Shown: positions 34,856 through 42,927 of the stretch, piece by piece
Layout: each line of letters opens with the position of its first letter
How positions within the stretch are numbered: the stretch's first letter is position 1
DNA from: Devosia sp.
GTDB lineage: Bacteria; Pseudomonadota; Alphaproteobacteria; Rhizobiales; Devosiaceae
Length of the DNA stretch: 64,000 bases
Assembly: GCF_028290435.1 (NCBI RefSeq)
Contig: NZ_JAQGJV010000015.1
Location: 62,001-126,000, forward strand
Direction: 5' to 3'
The notes under the pieces: model-generated
The model's input: only the letters and a program-made list of their open reading frames with translations
Databases searched by the model: none
Told to the model about the DNA's origin: nothing
Program-made: the position numbers and the translations under genes

Positions 34856-36103
34856 ATGGCAGAGACCCCCAAGGCCGATCCAGATATCAGGATTAGGCGT
34901 GAAGATAGCCTGATCAAGATGGTGTTTGAGCCAACTGCGAAGGGAGCTCATATTGCGGAAGTGGTGCCGTTCACGCTGAATGATCCAGAATACCCTGCCC
35001 TGCTGGTACTCTGGGTGGTGGACCTTGGTGGCACGAAAGTACCGCTCCAGGTCCTCACCTATGATCACGAGACCAAGACCTACATAGATGGCACTGAAGA
35101 GGTATTTCAAGGTCGAGTTCCAAAGGCCGACAACCCACGCGCAGCCTCCATTTTTGGAACTGATAAGGGCCTGGGCATTGTCATCGCGAATACTGGATTG
35201 GACCGGGCGCCCTTCAGCCGCGCTACTAATACGTTGATCCTACCTACAGGCGATGGACACCTGAAGGACGCCTCACGCATGCTCCCTCAAGATCTTCAAT
35301 TCTCACACGATGTATCTACTGGCGTGATCAACGAGCGCGGCGATATCGGCATTTACATCAATAGCATGTATGTCCCGGAGTATTTCATCATGCGCGGTGA
35401 GAAGCTGATTGATGCCTCTGCGGATTACCTCCCCAACGCAATTCATCGGGACGACAAGAAATTTACTGCCTCAGAACTGGCCGATGTCAACGGGGATGGG
35501 TTTGCTGACCTCATTCTAGGCTCCAGTGACGAACACAACTGGCGCTCAGTGATTTATCTGAACAACGGAAGTGGGCGGTTTGATCGGGGCGGGCCGTCTG
35601 AGCTTCCACGAACACCGTTTCCAGAGCGCAAATTGCAATTTGTGGACAGGACCGTCGGTGGCACTGTTGTCGATATCCAGCGGATGAAACTGGATGAAGC
35701 TCAGCCCTATGATGACCTGCTCGTCACGAGCAACGACGCGTACATGGGCTACGCCACACAAATTCTGAGGAATGATGGGCATGGCGAGTTCACTGACGTG
35801 ACAGCCCAGCTTATTCAAGGGGACGCCAAATCCTACTTCAATAACACCAGCAAGCCTTACACATGGCAGCTTCGGGCTATCGTCTTCGACCACGGATCGG
35901 GACCCGATATCCTCACCAAGTCGGAAGCACGCTTCGAAGTGCCCTCCTATGTGTTCGGCAACAACGGCGACGGCACTTTTGGCGTTGATGCCTCTGTAGT
36001 AGGGTCGGCAATAACGAACGCTGGGAGCTTCGGCGGCACAAATATGTTGATCAGGCTCGTTGATAGCACTGACATCGTGCTCACCGATTATCCTGCGCAC
36101 TAG
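34856..36103 (+). CDS. FG-GAP/VCBS-repeat protein
   Basis: A 415-residue protein with several FG-GAP-like calcium-binding repeats: ELADVNGDGFADLILGSS (~205), then YLNNGSGRF, ILRNDGHGEFTDVT and VFGNNGDGTFG, as in integrin-like beta-propellers. No signal peptide is visible at ATG 34856, although the preceding gene is secreted, so the true N-terminus may differ or export may be by another route. It may bind sugar or protein ligands. It lies 74 bases after the secreted protein gene and is probably in the same operon. An unusual passenger for a defence island. Confidence 0.7.
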   Translation: MAETPKADPDIRIRREDSLIKMVFEPTAKGAHIAEVVPFTLNDPEYPALLVLWVVDLGGTKVPLQVLTYDHETKTYIDGTEEVFQGRVPKADNPRAASIFGTDKGLGIVIANTGLDRAPFSRATNTLILPTGDGHLKDASRMLPQDLQFSHDVSTGVINERGDIGIYINSMYVPEYFIMRGEKLIDASADYLPNAIHRDDKKFTASELADVNGDGFADLILGSSDEHNWRSVIYLNNGSGRFDRGGPSELPRTPFPERKLQFVDRTVGGTVVDIQRMKLDEAQPYDDLLVTSNDAYMGYATQILRNDGHGEFTDVTAQLIQGDAKSYFNNTSKPYTWQLRAIVFDHGSGPDILTKSEARFEVPSYVFGNNGDGTFGVDASVVGSAITNAGSFGGTNMLIRLVDSTDIVLTDYPAH

Positions 36104-36110
36104 TGACCTG

Positions 36111-36434
36111 TTAAAGGCGAAGCAACAGGCGCAGAGCCCGTTCGACTTCTAGCATGTTGGTGTCGTCCAACTTGCCGATTGCCTTGTCTAAGTTCGATTT
36201 CGGCACCGTCGTCAGCTTGTCGGCCATGGCAAAGCTCATTTGCTTCAGCCCCGTCGCCGCATTTGCAGAAATGGGCACGCGGATGAGGGGAGCATCGACC
36301 GCTGTCGTTGTTAACGGAACAACTATAAGGCTATCTAGGGAAATGCTGCTGTTCTGCAGGACGATGGCGGGGCGCGGTTTGCCGGTATAGGCTCCTTTGG
36401 ATGCCATCGTGTAGATCGCGCCGCGTTCAGTCAT
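36111..36434 (-). CDS. MazF/PemK-type endoribonuclease toxin
   Basis: A 107-residue MazF-fold protein: RGAIYTMASKGAYTGKPRPAIVLQN contains the conserved KPRPA(V/I)V block, and DSLIVVPLTTTAVDAPLIRVPI and ADKLTTVPKSNL follow. MazF-family toxins cut mRNA in a sequence-specific manner. ATG 36434 overlaps the antitoxin stop by eight bases, the usual type II arrangement. It is the last gene before attR, where it may stabilise the island. Confidence 0.88.
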   Translation of the reverse strand: MTERGAIYTMASKGAYTGKPRPAIVLQNSSISLDSLIVVPLTTTAVDAPLIRVPISANAATGLKQMSFAMADKLTTVPKSNLDKAIGKLDDTNMLEVERALRLLLRL

Positions 36435-36678
36435 TGCCGCCGACACCGTAAGCAGCAATCCACTGCATCGCTTCCTCTTCCTCGGCTGTGTTGGCGCGGA
36501 TATTTGCTGTTTGCCGAACCAATTCTCGTTCGTGGGCCTCATCTACGTAACGCTGAATCAGCTTGCGCAGAACATCGCTGGTGCTCTGCTTATTGCTCTC
36601 CGCGATGCGAACGAACTCATCCTTGAGTTCGGGTTCCAATCTTGTTGTCACCATTTGCTGCGAACTTGAGCTGGGCAT
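36427..36678 (-). CDS. Ribbon-helix-helix antitoxin
   Basis: An 83-residue antitoxin with an N-terminal ribbon-helix-helix (QQMVTTRLEPELKDEFVRIA, SNKQSTSDVLRKLIQRYV) and an acidic C-terminal tail (ANTAEEEEAMQWI) that should bind the toxin. Cognate to the MazF-type toxin it overlaps. ATG 36678 is taken as start; the frame extends further up but without features. It probably represses its own operon. Confidence 0.85.
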   Translation of the reverse strand: MPSSSSQQMVTTRLEPELKDEFVRIAESNKQSTSDVLRKLIQRYVDEAHERELVRQTANIRANTAEEEEAMQWIAAYGVGGND

Positions 36679-36840
36679 GCCACACCTTTTGTCGTACAAT
36701 TCTGTGCGCAGATAATGTATACTCACCTGGAGCACATGGGTACCCATAAGTCAGTCGTGCTCGCCCAAAACTAGCACAATTTTAGCGCACATGACGCGAA
36801 GCACCAGCGTATGCTGGATAGTTAGCTATAAGTCGCATAA

Positions 36841-36887
36841 TTGGTAAGGGGGAGGCCGACAGTTCAATCCTGTCCGGCAGCACCAGA
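36841..36887 (+). repeat. attR core (47-bp direct repeat of the tRNA-Thr 3' end)
   Basis: An exact copy of 13280-13326. It is not part of a tRNA here: the sequence before it lacks the D-arm and acceptor 5' strand. It marks the distal end of the island. Confidence 0.95.
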
Positions 36888-37174
36888 TTTTCATAGCTAA
36901 ATCAGTACCTTGTGTAATTGGCTTGGTCGCCGGTTGCAGCCGTATGTTAGTGCTGTGCTGACAAGGCGCCCTCTCTCCATAGCTTCATTGACGGCCGGGT
37001 CAGTTTTTTGCGGGGCGAGCACAAGCCGCGAGTTATGCAGCAAAGTCGCGGCCTTCACGCTTGGGCCGGGTAGACCGCGCCCCGGAAGCGTCTCTCGTCG
37101 GGAACGACATACGCTCGAGTTGCAATCCGGGTCGTTGCGGAGGTATTTGCTGATGCGGGTCAGGGAGTTTGGGC
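36888..37174. other. Chromosomal gap next to attR with an integrase-arm-like segment
   Basis: No gene is seen. The first ~78 bases match the DNA just right of attL: AAATCA, TTGG and GC(c/a)GCC(a/g)TATG followed by a TAG-GTGCT-ACA segment, at nearly the same distance from the core (TATG 56 versus 55 bases after it). The rest, up to 37168, shows nothing recognisable. Confidence 0.5.
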
Positions 37175-37780
37175 GTGGATTTGTTGCGGGAACTGAGCAT
37201 GGGGGAAATCGTGTCGCGGCTTGCGGCGGCGATTCTCTATGCCGGTATTCAGGGCTTGCTGCTGGCGGGTATCGCCAGACTGCTTGGTGACCAGCGGCCT
37301 AGCCATGATGGGCGGCTGACGGCCAACCCGTTTGTGCATTTGTCGGTGTGGGGCGCGGCGATGGCGGCGCTGTTCGGGGTGAGCTGGATCCGCACGATCT
37401 GGTTCGATGCGAAGGCCAATCGGCTGGGGCGGTGGGGGATCGTGGTGGTTGTGGGCCTGGGGTTGGCCGCAATGGTGGCGGTTGTGCCGCTGTTGGACCT
37501 CCTGAGGGCCCCTGCTCTGCTATTGCCACGCACGGGGGGCTATGCGGCGCTTTATTTGCTGGGGCAGTTGCAGGCGGTGGCAATTGCGTCCACTGCGCTG
37601 AACGTGTTGCCGATCCCGGGGCTCATTGGGGGAAGCCTGCTGCAGGCGATCTGGCCGGGGCCCGAGCGTCGACTGCGGCGGCTTGAGCCGTTCGGGCTGG
37701 CACTGGTGATCGTGGCCATCGTCGCCGGCTGGGTGCCCAACCTGGCGACGACGTTGTTGCCATGGCTGCAGTGGCGCTGA
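37175..37780 (+). CDS. Site-2-protease-like membrane protein lacking catalytic residues
   Basis: About 201 residues with five or six transmembrane helices. The segment LLGD...DGRLTANPFVHLSVWG matches the GRLTLNPxxHxDxxG block of M50 site-2 proteases, and LNVLPIPGLIGGSLL corresponds to the NxLPIPxLDGG motif. The HExxH metal site expected before LLGD is absent (IQGLLLAGIARLLGD), and the Asp ligand is replaced by Ile. So it is a pseudo-protease, possibly a regulatory or structural homologue. GTG 37175 is chosen for the GGGAG eight bases upstream; TTG 37169 and ATG 37199 are alternatives. Confidence 0.7.
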   Translation: MDLLRELSMGEIVSRLAAAILYAGIQGLLLAGIARLLGDQRPSHDGRLTANPFVHLSVWGAAMAALFGVSWIRTIWFDAKANRLGRWGIVVVVGLGLAAMVAVVPLLDLLRAPALLLPRTGGYAALYLLGQLQAVAIASTALNVLPIPGLIGGSLLQAIWPGPERRLRRLEPFGLALVIVAIVAGWVPNLATTLLPWLQWR

Positions 37781-38608
37781 CTATTCGCCAGCGTGGCCCT
37801 CATAGCCGTATTTTTCCATCAGCGCCGCAATAGTGCCGTCCTGAACCAGCGCATCGATGGCCTGATCGACCTGGCTGCGCAGGAAGGTGTTGCGGCTCGA
37901 GACCAGAGCGCCAACATTGATATCGGCCACTGGGATCGGGTCATTTGCCACGATACGCAGCTTGTCGGCACCAGGGTGTTCTTTCTGCAGGCGAGCCAGT
38001 GCGGGCTGCCATAGAATCATGCCCGCAATGGTTCCGTCGAGCACGCGGGTAGCCATCTTGTCGAAGTCGGCATAGGGGAAGCGGATCCAGCGATCCGGCT
38101 TGGCCTGCTGCTGCGCCCAGGTGATGTAATTCATTTCGCCAAGGCTCGCCATGGCGGTGCCCAGCTTGCGGTCCTTGGGAATATCGCCAAGGCTCTGCCA
38201 ATCCGGCTCGGCGACGGCGATCACGAAGGGCATGGTGGCGTAGGGGCGGGTTAGCGAAAAGGCATCCGATAGCGGGGAATTGGCGGAAATCGAAACGCCC
38301 ATGAACATGTCGCAGGTATTGTTCATGGCCAGCGTCAGCTCATCGATGAAGCCATCGCCATTGAGCGGAAAACCGCCAAAGCCCTCGATCACATTGACCT
38401 GCAGGAACAGGGCATCGCCGATGGCCTTGGCGATTTCCTCGTCGAACGGACGAGCCAGGCTCGTGACATCAAAGCAGACATTGATCGCGTCGCCGGCGAG
38501 ACGGCGGGTATTGTTCATCTCTTCGGGTGGGATGCCGGAAGACTGCCCGAAGGCAGCAGTCGTCGCCAGCAGTGCCAAGCCCACGGCGAGAAAACGGAAC
38601 ATGCTCAT
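37781..38608 (-). CDS. Quinoprotein dehydrogenase-associated substrate-binding protein
   Basis: A 275-residue periplasmic binding protein of the SBP_bac_3 type with a signal peptide (FLAVGLALLATTAAFG). Family features: INVCFDVTSLARPFDEEIAKAIG, CDMFMGVSI and RPYATMPFVIAVAEPD. Members next to PQQ dehydrogenases (MoxJ-like) are thought to assist the dehydrogenase rather than feed a transporter. It lies directly downstream of the PQQ dehydrogenase gene, separated by a hairpin, and its stop abuts the convergent membrane-protein gene. Confidence 0.82.
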   Translation of the reverse strand: MSMFRFLAVGLALLATTAAFGQSSGIPPEEMNNTRRLAGDAINVCFDVTSLARPFDEEIAKAIGDALFLQVNVIEGFGGFPLNGDGFIDELTLAMNNTCDMFMGVSISANSPLSDAFSLTRPYATMPFVIAVAEPDWQSLGDIPKDRKLGTAMASLGEMNYITWAQQQAKPDRWIRFPYADFDKMATRVLDGTIAGMILWQPALARLQKEHPGADKLRIVANDPIPVADINVGALVSSRNTFLRSQVDQAIDALVQDGTIAALMEKYGYEGHAGE

Positions 38609-38620
38609 CTCCTAAAAGCG

Positions 38621-38640
38621 AAAGGGGCCGAAGCCCCTTT
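38621..38640 (-). terminator. Intercistronic hairpin between the dehydrogenase and binding-protein genes
   Basis: AAAGGGGC and GCCCCTTT form a perfect stem with a four-base loop, followed on the minus strand by CGCTTTT. It may act as a partial terminator or 3' stabiliser, reducing expression of the downstream binding protein relative to the abundant dehydrogenase. Confidence 0.6.
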
Positions 38641-38662
38641 CTTTTGTTTTCTGCAGTTCGGC

Positions 38663-40426
38663 TTAGTTGGTGGCCTTGGGCAGCTTGAACACGAAGATCG
38701 AATTGCCCGAACCGGTCGGCAGCGGGATTTCCGGGAAGGCCGAGGAAATCGAGCTGGCGGCATTGGAATAGCCGGTGGGCACGACGAGGTACTGCTCGCC
38801 ATCGATCTCGTAGGTGGAGGGATAACCGCCCACTGGAGCATTCAGGCGCTGGGTCCAGACGATGTCGCCAGTCTTCTGATCCCAGGCCTTGATATCGCGG
38901 GCGGCGTCACCGCCGAACACGAGGCCACCGGCGGTAGCCAGCACCGAGGAGGTCATCGAAGGACGGCTGCGGGCCTGCCAGATGTGATCGCCCTGGGTGG
39001 GGTTGATCGAGACAGCGTCGAGCAGGCCGGCATCGGTGATGCCTTCAGGCAGAACGCGGGGACCAAACTTGACGGCACCAACGGCATTGCCGGCGGTGAA
39101 TTCGGTCTGGGTCGGCGCCACGGTGTTGCAGGCTTCGGTCAGCGGCACGTAGTAGGCCTGGGTGAGCGGGCTATAGGAGCCGGTCATCCACAGCTTGCCA
39201 CCGGAGACGGAGGCGCAGACGAGATGTTCTTCACCAACGGCCTTGGAGATCAGGTCGGTGTTGATGTTGACGGTGCCGTCAGGATCGATGCTCTTGACGA
39301 CGTTCTGGACCACGGTGTCCTTGTGCCAGAGATACTTGCCGGTATCGCGATCAAGGGCGAACACGATGCCGTTCTTGCCAGCGGCGGTGACCAGCAGGTG
39401 CTGCGTCTTGCCGTCGACGTCCTGGTCGACCAGGATACGCTCATACGGGGAGTCCAAGTCCCAGTTATCGCGCGGCAGGTGCTGGTAGTACCACTTGAGC
39501 TTGCCAGTCTCGATATCGATGGCGAGCGTCGAGTTGGTATAGAGCACCGAGCCGTCGCCCGAACCGCGGATCAGCTCGGAATAGGGGCCGGGCATGCCGA
39601 TGCCCCAGAAGGTGGTCTTGGTTGCCGGATCATAGGAGCCAGTGGTCCAAGGCGTGCCGCCCCAACGGTTTTCAGCAGGAACGTCGCCCCAGCTTGCTTC
39701 CTGCTTGGGATTGTTGGGATCGTCGATGGTGTTGAAGCGCCACAGTTCGTCCCCGGTGTTCACGTCATGGGCGAAAATGTAGCAGCCGCCAGCGGTGCCG
39801 GCGATCGAGCAGCCGGAAATTGCGGTAATGATCTTGCCATCAGCGATGATCGGACCGACCGTGTAGCTGTAGCCAAGGTTATAATCGAGAACCTGCTTTT
39901 CCCAGACCACCTTGCCGTCGACGGCGCTGAGCACCACGATCTTGGCGTCGGCGGTGGTGAGGATCACCTTGTCCTGGTAGAGCGCGATCGAGTTTTTCTG
40001 GCGGCGGGCCTGATTGGCCTGATAGCTCCAGGATGCCGGGATCTCGGGCAGCACATGGCGATACTGCCAGATCAGGTCACCGGTCTTGGCGTTGAGCGCC
40101 TCGACGATGTTGTTATTGGTCTGCAGGAACATGATGCCGTCATGCACCAGAGGCGCGGTTTCCTGGATGCCGGCTTCGGCCATCGGCCAGGCCCATGCGA
40201 GCTGCAGCTTGCCGACCGTATCCTTGTTGATCAGGTCGAGAGCGCTATAGCCCTGGTTGTTGTAGGCGCCGCGATACATCAGCCAGTCTTGCGCCGGTGG
40301 GTTGGCCAGCATTTCGTCGGTGACCGGCGCATAGGCGGGCTTGGCGTCCTGAGCGTGGACCGGGCCAGACAGGGCGAGCAGAGCCGTCGTCGCCACCAGC
40401 AGTGATTTCATCAGATCGATTTTCAT
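38663..40426 (-). CDS. PQQ-dependent alcohol dehydrogenase
   Basis: A 587-residue quinoprotein with an N-terminal signal peptide (ATTALLALSGPVHAQ) and the eight-bladed propeller of methanol/ethanol dehydrogenases: DWLMYRGAYNNQGYS, NAKTGDLIWQYRH and QTGDIVWTQRLNAPVGGYP. It oxidises alcohols in the periplasm and passes electrons to a cytochrome c. The presumed active-site region reads GSGDGSVLYTN; the residue two after the Asp is Ser, not the Asp of lanthanide enzymes, which hints at calcium. No adjacent Cys-Cys pair is present, although most relatives have one. AGGAG precedes ATG 40426. Confidence 0.9.
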   Translation of the reverse strand: MKIDLMKSLLVATTALLALSGPVHAQDAKPAYAPVTDEMLANPPAQDWLMYRGAYNNQGYSALDLINKDTVGKLQLAWAWPMAEAGIQETAPLVHDGIMFLQTNNNIVEALNAKTGDLIWQYRHVLPEIPASWSYQANQARRQKNSIALYQDKVILTTADAKIVVLSAVDGKVVWEKQVLDYNLGYSYTVGPIIADGKIITAISGCSIAGTAGGCYIFAHDVNTGDELWRFNTIDDPNNPKQEASWGDVPAENRWGGTPWTTGSYDPATKTTFWGIGMPGPYSELIRGSGDGSVLYTNSTLAIDIETGKLKWYYQHLPRDNWDLDSPYERILVDQDVDGKTQHLLVTAAGKNGIVFALDRDTGKYLWHKDTVVQNVVKSIDPDGTVNINTDLISKAVGEEHLVCASVSGGKLWMTGSYSPLTQAYYVPLTEACNTVAPTQTEFTAGNAVGAVKFGPRVLPEGITDAGLLDAVSINPTQGDHIWQARSRPSMTSSVLATAGGLVFGGDAARDIKAWDQKTGDIVWTQRLNAPVGGYPSTYEIDGEQYLVVPTGYSNAASSISSAFPEIPLPTGSGNSIFVFKLPKATN

Positions 40427-40476
40427 CGATTTCTCCTACCAACGACGTGTGGTGAGCACGTCTGAGTTGACCATTT

Positions 40477-41121
40477 TTAATTACCAACCGTGGGGAGTTG
40501 CTTGCCCCAGGTAAAAGCTTGCGGGATCGTGGATGTAGCGGCGGCAGGTGCGGCCGCGGCCTGTTCCGCCGGGGCGGGACCGCCTGGCAATTGCTTGCCC
40601 CAGGTGAAGGCCTGCGGCACGGCAACCGCCGGTTCGGTTGGAGCGGCGGCATCGGCGGCGGGAGCCGCGGCACCACCGGCGTCGAGCGCGGCCGCGGAGA
40701 CGCTGGCTGCGCCAGCGGCCGTCTCGCCCGGCAGCGAGATGGCGTAGTCACGGTCGGAGGTCAGCGGCTTGTCATCGGGCGTCGCGCCGTTGAACTGCAG
40801 GATATAGGCGATGATGTTGACATAGGTTTCCTCACCCAGTTTACCGGGTGCGGATGGCGGCATGGCCACCGAGATGAAGTCATACAGCCCGCCGGCCGTA
40901 TCCCAGTTCTGCATCACGTCGGGGCCAGCCAAGGCGGGTGCCTCGATGCCTTCGAGATTGCGGCCATGGCACTGGGAGCAGTTGGAATTGAACGCCGTCT
41001 GCCCTGCCGCCGCCTGTTCGGCGGTGAAGTTGCCCGCCATGGCGGAGCCAGCGCTCAGGGCACCGCAGACCAGGGTCGCAATACCGAGGGGAGCGGCGAT
41101 CCGCTTAAGTTTGAAAGGCAC
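40477..41121 (-). CDS. c-type cytochrome, electron acceptor of the PQQ dehydrogenase
   Basis: A 214-residue secreted monohaem cytochrome: signal peptide (residues 1-29), haem motif CSQCH (48-52) and likely Met ligand in VAMPPSAPG. After the haem domain (~120) there is an Ala/Pro-rich linker bearing the same 11 residues twice (PQAFTWGKQLP at ~169 and ~200). It should take electrons from the dehydrogenase encoded 50 bases downstream. GAGG lies before ATG 41121. The repeated segment is not part of known cytochrome folds. Confidence 0.88.
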   Translation of the reverse strand: MPFKLKRIAAPLGIATLVCGALSAGSAMAGNFTAEQAAAGQTAFNSNCSQCHGRNLEGIEAPALAGPDVMQNWDTAGGLYDFISVAMPPSAPGKLGEETYVNIIAYILQFNGATPDDKPLTSDRDYAISLPGETAAGAASVSAAALDAGGAAAPAADAAAPTEPAVAVPQAFTWGKQLPGGPAPAEQAAAAPAAATSTIPQAFTWGKQLPTVGN

Positions 41122-41284
41122 ATAAACCTCCCTATAAATTATGATTTACGACAGCAAAGCTGTTTGCCTTCAATCGTTTAAGGCAAGACGTCGTGCGCTA
41201 GGTTTAGTCCTGGCAAAACCGAAAGTACAGGGCATTTTGCCACGATCCGTCCACTTTGCCGCCGCAAATGGGATCACATCGAAG

Positions 41285-42118
41285 TCATTTTCGCGGGTCG
41301 GAAACGGGCTCCACAATGTCTTTATCGAGGCCATAACGCGCACTAAGACGGAGCATAACGCCAGACTTCTCAAACAGTTCCAGAGCGTCGGCGACTGCGC
41401 GTTTGAGCGTCTGGTCCCCCTTCCAGAGGCCCAGGGCCATGCGGAAGCGCGGGGATATACTTTCGTCTAACCAGAACATGGTGAGGGCATTTGTGTCGAG
41501 ACGGAGGCTCGCCGCAACGAAGCGCTCGGTGATTCCTGCGGCGACCGTTCCGGCGTTCAGCGCCTGCTCGAGTTCGGCCGGGCTGCGCATCAATTGGGCT
41601 CGCAGGCCCTGCTTGCGCAGCCAGGTCGATAGCGCCAGACGGTCCAGCCCGGCGGTGCCGGGCAGGATGGCGACGGTGCTGCCCGAGGGAGGCATGGCGC
41701 CGGTAGCCGAGATGCCAACCCAGCCGGTTTCGGCTGGGGTCGGCAGGGTCTGCAAAAAGCTACGGGTCTGGACGGTATCGGCCACTCCGCCGGCGATGAT
41801 GTCGCATTGGGCGCGCGTCAGGGACCAGTTGCGCGGATTGAAATCCTTGCCGATTGAGGGCAGCACGTTCAGCGCCAGTCTGAGCCCGAGGTTTTTGGCA
41901 ATGGCATCGGCCAATTCGGCGTCGAAACCAGGCCGGGATGGATCTCCGGTTATCAGCGGTGGATAGCTCGGGGGGACGCAGACTTTGAGTATGCCGTCGC
42001 GCCGGCGATCCTGCAGGGACGTATCGGGCGGCAGGTAACTCACGGCAAACAGCAGCGCCGCCACGATGGCGATGTTGAGCCCGGCTTGCAGCCAGCGATG
42101 AGGCCCCGCCCAGGTCAT
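41285..42118 (-). CDS. Membrane-anchored or secreted substrate-binding protein (PQQ cluster)
   Basis: A 277-residue SBP_bac_3-type protein with an N-terminal hydrophobic segment (LNIAIVAALLFAVSYLPP) that is either a signal or an anchor. LKVCVPPSYPPLITGD and PGFDAELADAIAKNLGLRL start the binding lobe; CDIIAGGVADTVQTRSF is typical. It overlaps the ABC permease gene by four bases (ATGA), so it belongs to the same operon. Second binding protein of this cluster; the ligand is unknown. Confidence 0.78.
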   Translation of the reverse strand: MTWAGPHRWLQAGLNIAIVAALLFAVSYLPPDTSLQDRRRDGILKVCVPPSYPPLITGDPSRPGFDAELADAIAKNLGLRLALNVLPSIGKDFNPRNWSLTRAQCDIIAGGVADTVQTRSFLQTLPTPAETGWVGISATGAMPPSGSTVAILPGTAGLDRLALSTWLRKQGLRAQLMRSPAELEQALNAGTVAAGITERFVAASLRLDTNALTMFWLDESISPRFRMALGLWKGDQTLKRAVADALELFEKSGVMLRLSARYGLDKDIVEPVSDPRK

Positions 42119-42927
42119 GACCGGCTGAAATCGATCAGCGCCAGCGCGAAGAAGACCACGGCCATGCCAAAGATGACGGCTGGCCCGTAGAGCGGCGGGA
42201 ACTGGTTAAACCCGATCAGGATGCCGCGCAACGCATCGACCGCATAGGTGATGGGATTGACCTGTACCATGAACACCAGCCACTCGGGATAGGCCGTGGC
42301 GGTCTGGGTGCGGGTCAGCGCCGGGTCGAGCGGGAAGACCGAGGACGAGGTGAAATAGAGCGGCAGAATGATGGTGTTGGAAAAGACCCCAAAGCCTTCA
42401 AAACTGCGCACGCGACCTGCGAGGATGACGCCGAAGCTGGTCAGGCCGAAGGCCAGCACGAACATCAGCCCCAGCGCCATGGCCATCTGTTCGATGCTCA
42501 GGGTGACGTCGGCGAAACGGGCCAGGATCAGGACCAATGCGCCATGAAGCATCGCCACCGTGCTGCCGCCCAGCACCTTGCCGAGCAGAATCAGCGAGCG
42601 TGGCATGGGCGACACCAGCACCTCGCGCAGGAAACCGAACTCGCGATCCCAGATCACCGACACCGCGAACTGGATCGAGGTGTACATGATGTTGAGCACG
42701 ATGACGGCGGGAAACAGGAACTGCAGGTAGGTGTAGGGAATGACGTAGCGCACCTCCCCAAAGACCTCGCCGCGGAAGTAGGGATTGAGGCCCACGCCCA
42801 GGATGAGCAGCCAGATCAAGGGCCGGCTGACGCCGCCGATCATCTGGCCGCGATCGCGGGTGGCGCGCATGATTTCGCGCAGCCATACCCCGTAGACGCC
42901 GCGCAGCAGTACGATCGGACTGGTCAT
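42115..42927 (-). CDS. ABC-2 type permease, PQQ alcohol-dehydrogenase system
   Basis: A 270-residue integral membrane protein with six hydrophobic helices and the ABC-2 pattern: REFGFLREVLVSPMPRSLILLGKVLGG and LPLYFTSSSVFPLDPAL. It is the membrane part of an exporter-type ABC transporter of the PQQ-associated (PedC-like) group. The gene overlaps its ATPase (upstream) and the binding protein (downstream) by four bases each. The substrate is not known. Confidence 0.85.
   Translation of the reverse strand: MTSPIVLLRGVYGVWLREIMRATRDRGQMIGGVSRPLIWLLILGVGLNPYFRGEVFGEVRYVIPYTYLQFLFPAVIVLNIMYTSIQFAVSVIWDREFGFLREVLVSPMPRSLILLGKVLGGSTVAMLHGALVLILARFADVTLSIEQMAMALGLMFVLAFGLTSFGVILAGRVRSFEGFGVFSNTIILPLYFTSSSVFPLDPALTRTQTATAYPEWLVFMVQVNPITYAVDALRGILIGFNQFPPLYGPAVIFGMAVVFFALALIDFSRS

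Larger units (their letters stand above)
13280..36887. mobile_element. tRNA-Thr-integrated defence island (~23.6 kb)
   Basis: An integrative element delimited by 47-bp direct repeats, with a tyrosine integrase gene next to attL. It is visibly richer in A+T than the flanking chromosome and full of TTG/GTG starts. Cargo: ShosTA-like RecQ-PRTase/DprA, HEPN protein, Gabija-like pair, ABC-3C system, AAA ATPase operon, PD-(D/E)XK/XRE pair and MazF-type toxin-antitoxin. No conjugation genes, relaxase or phage structural genes are seen, so it is either mobilised in trans or immobile. Confidence 0.92.

Noticed and set aside
38984-40405. A 473-codon plus-strand open frame
   Set aside because: Antisense to the PQQ dehydrogenase gene; Gly/Val/Asp-rich mirror composition, no domain.
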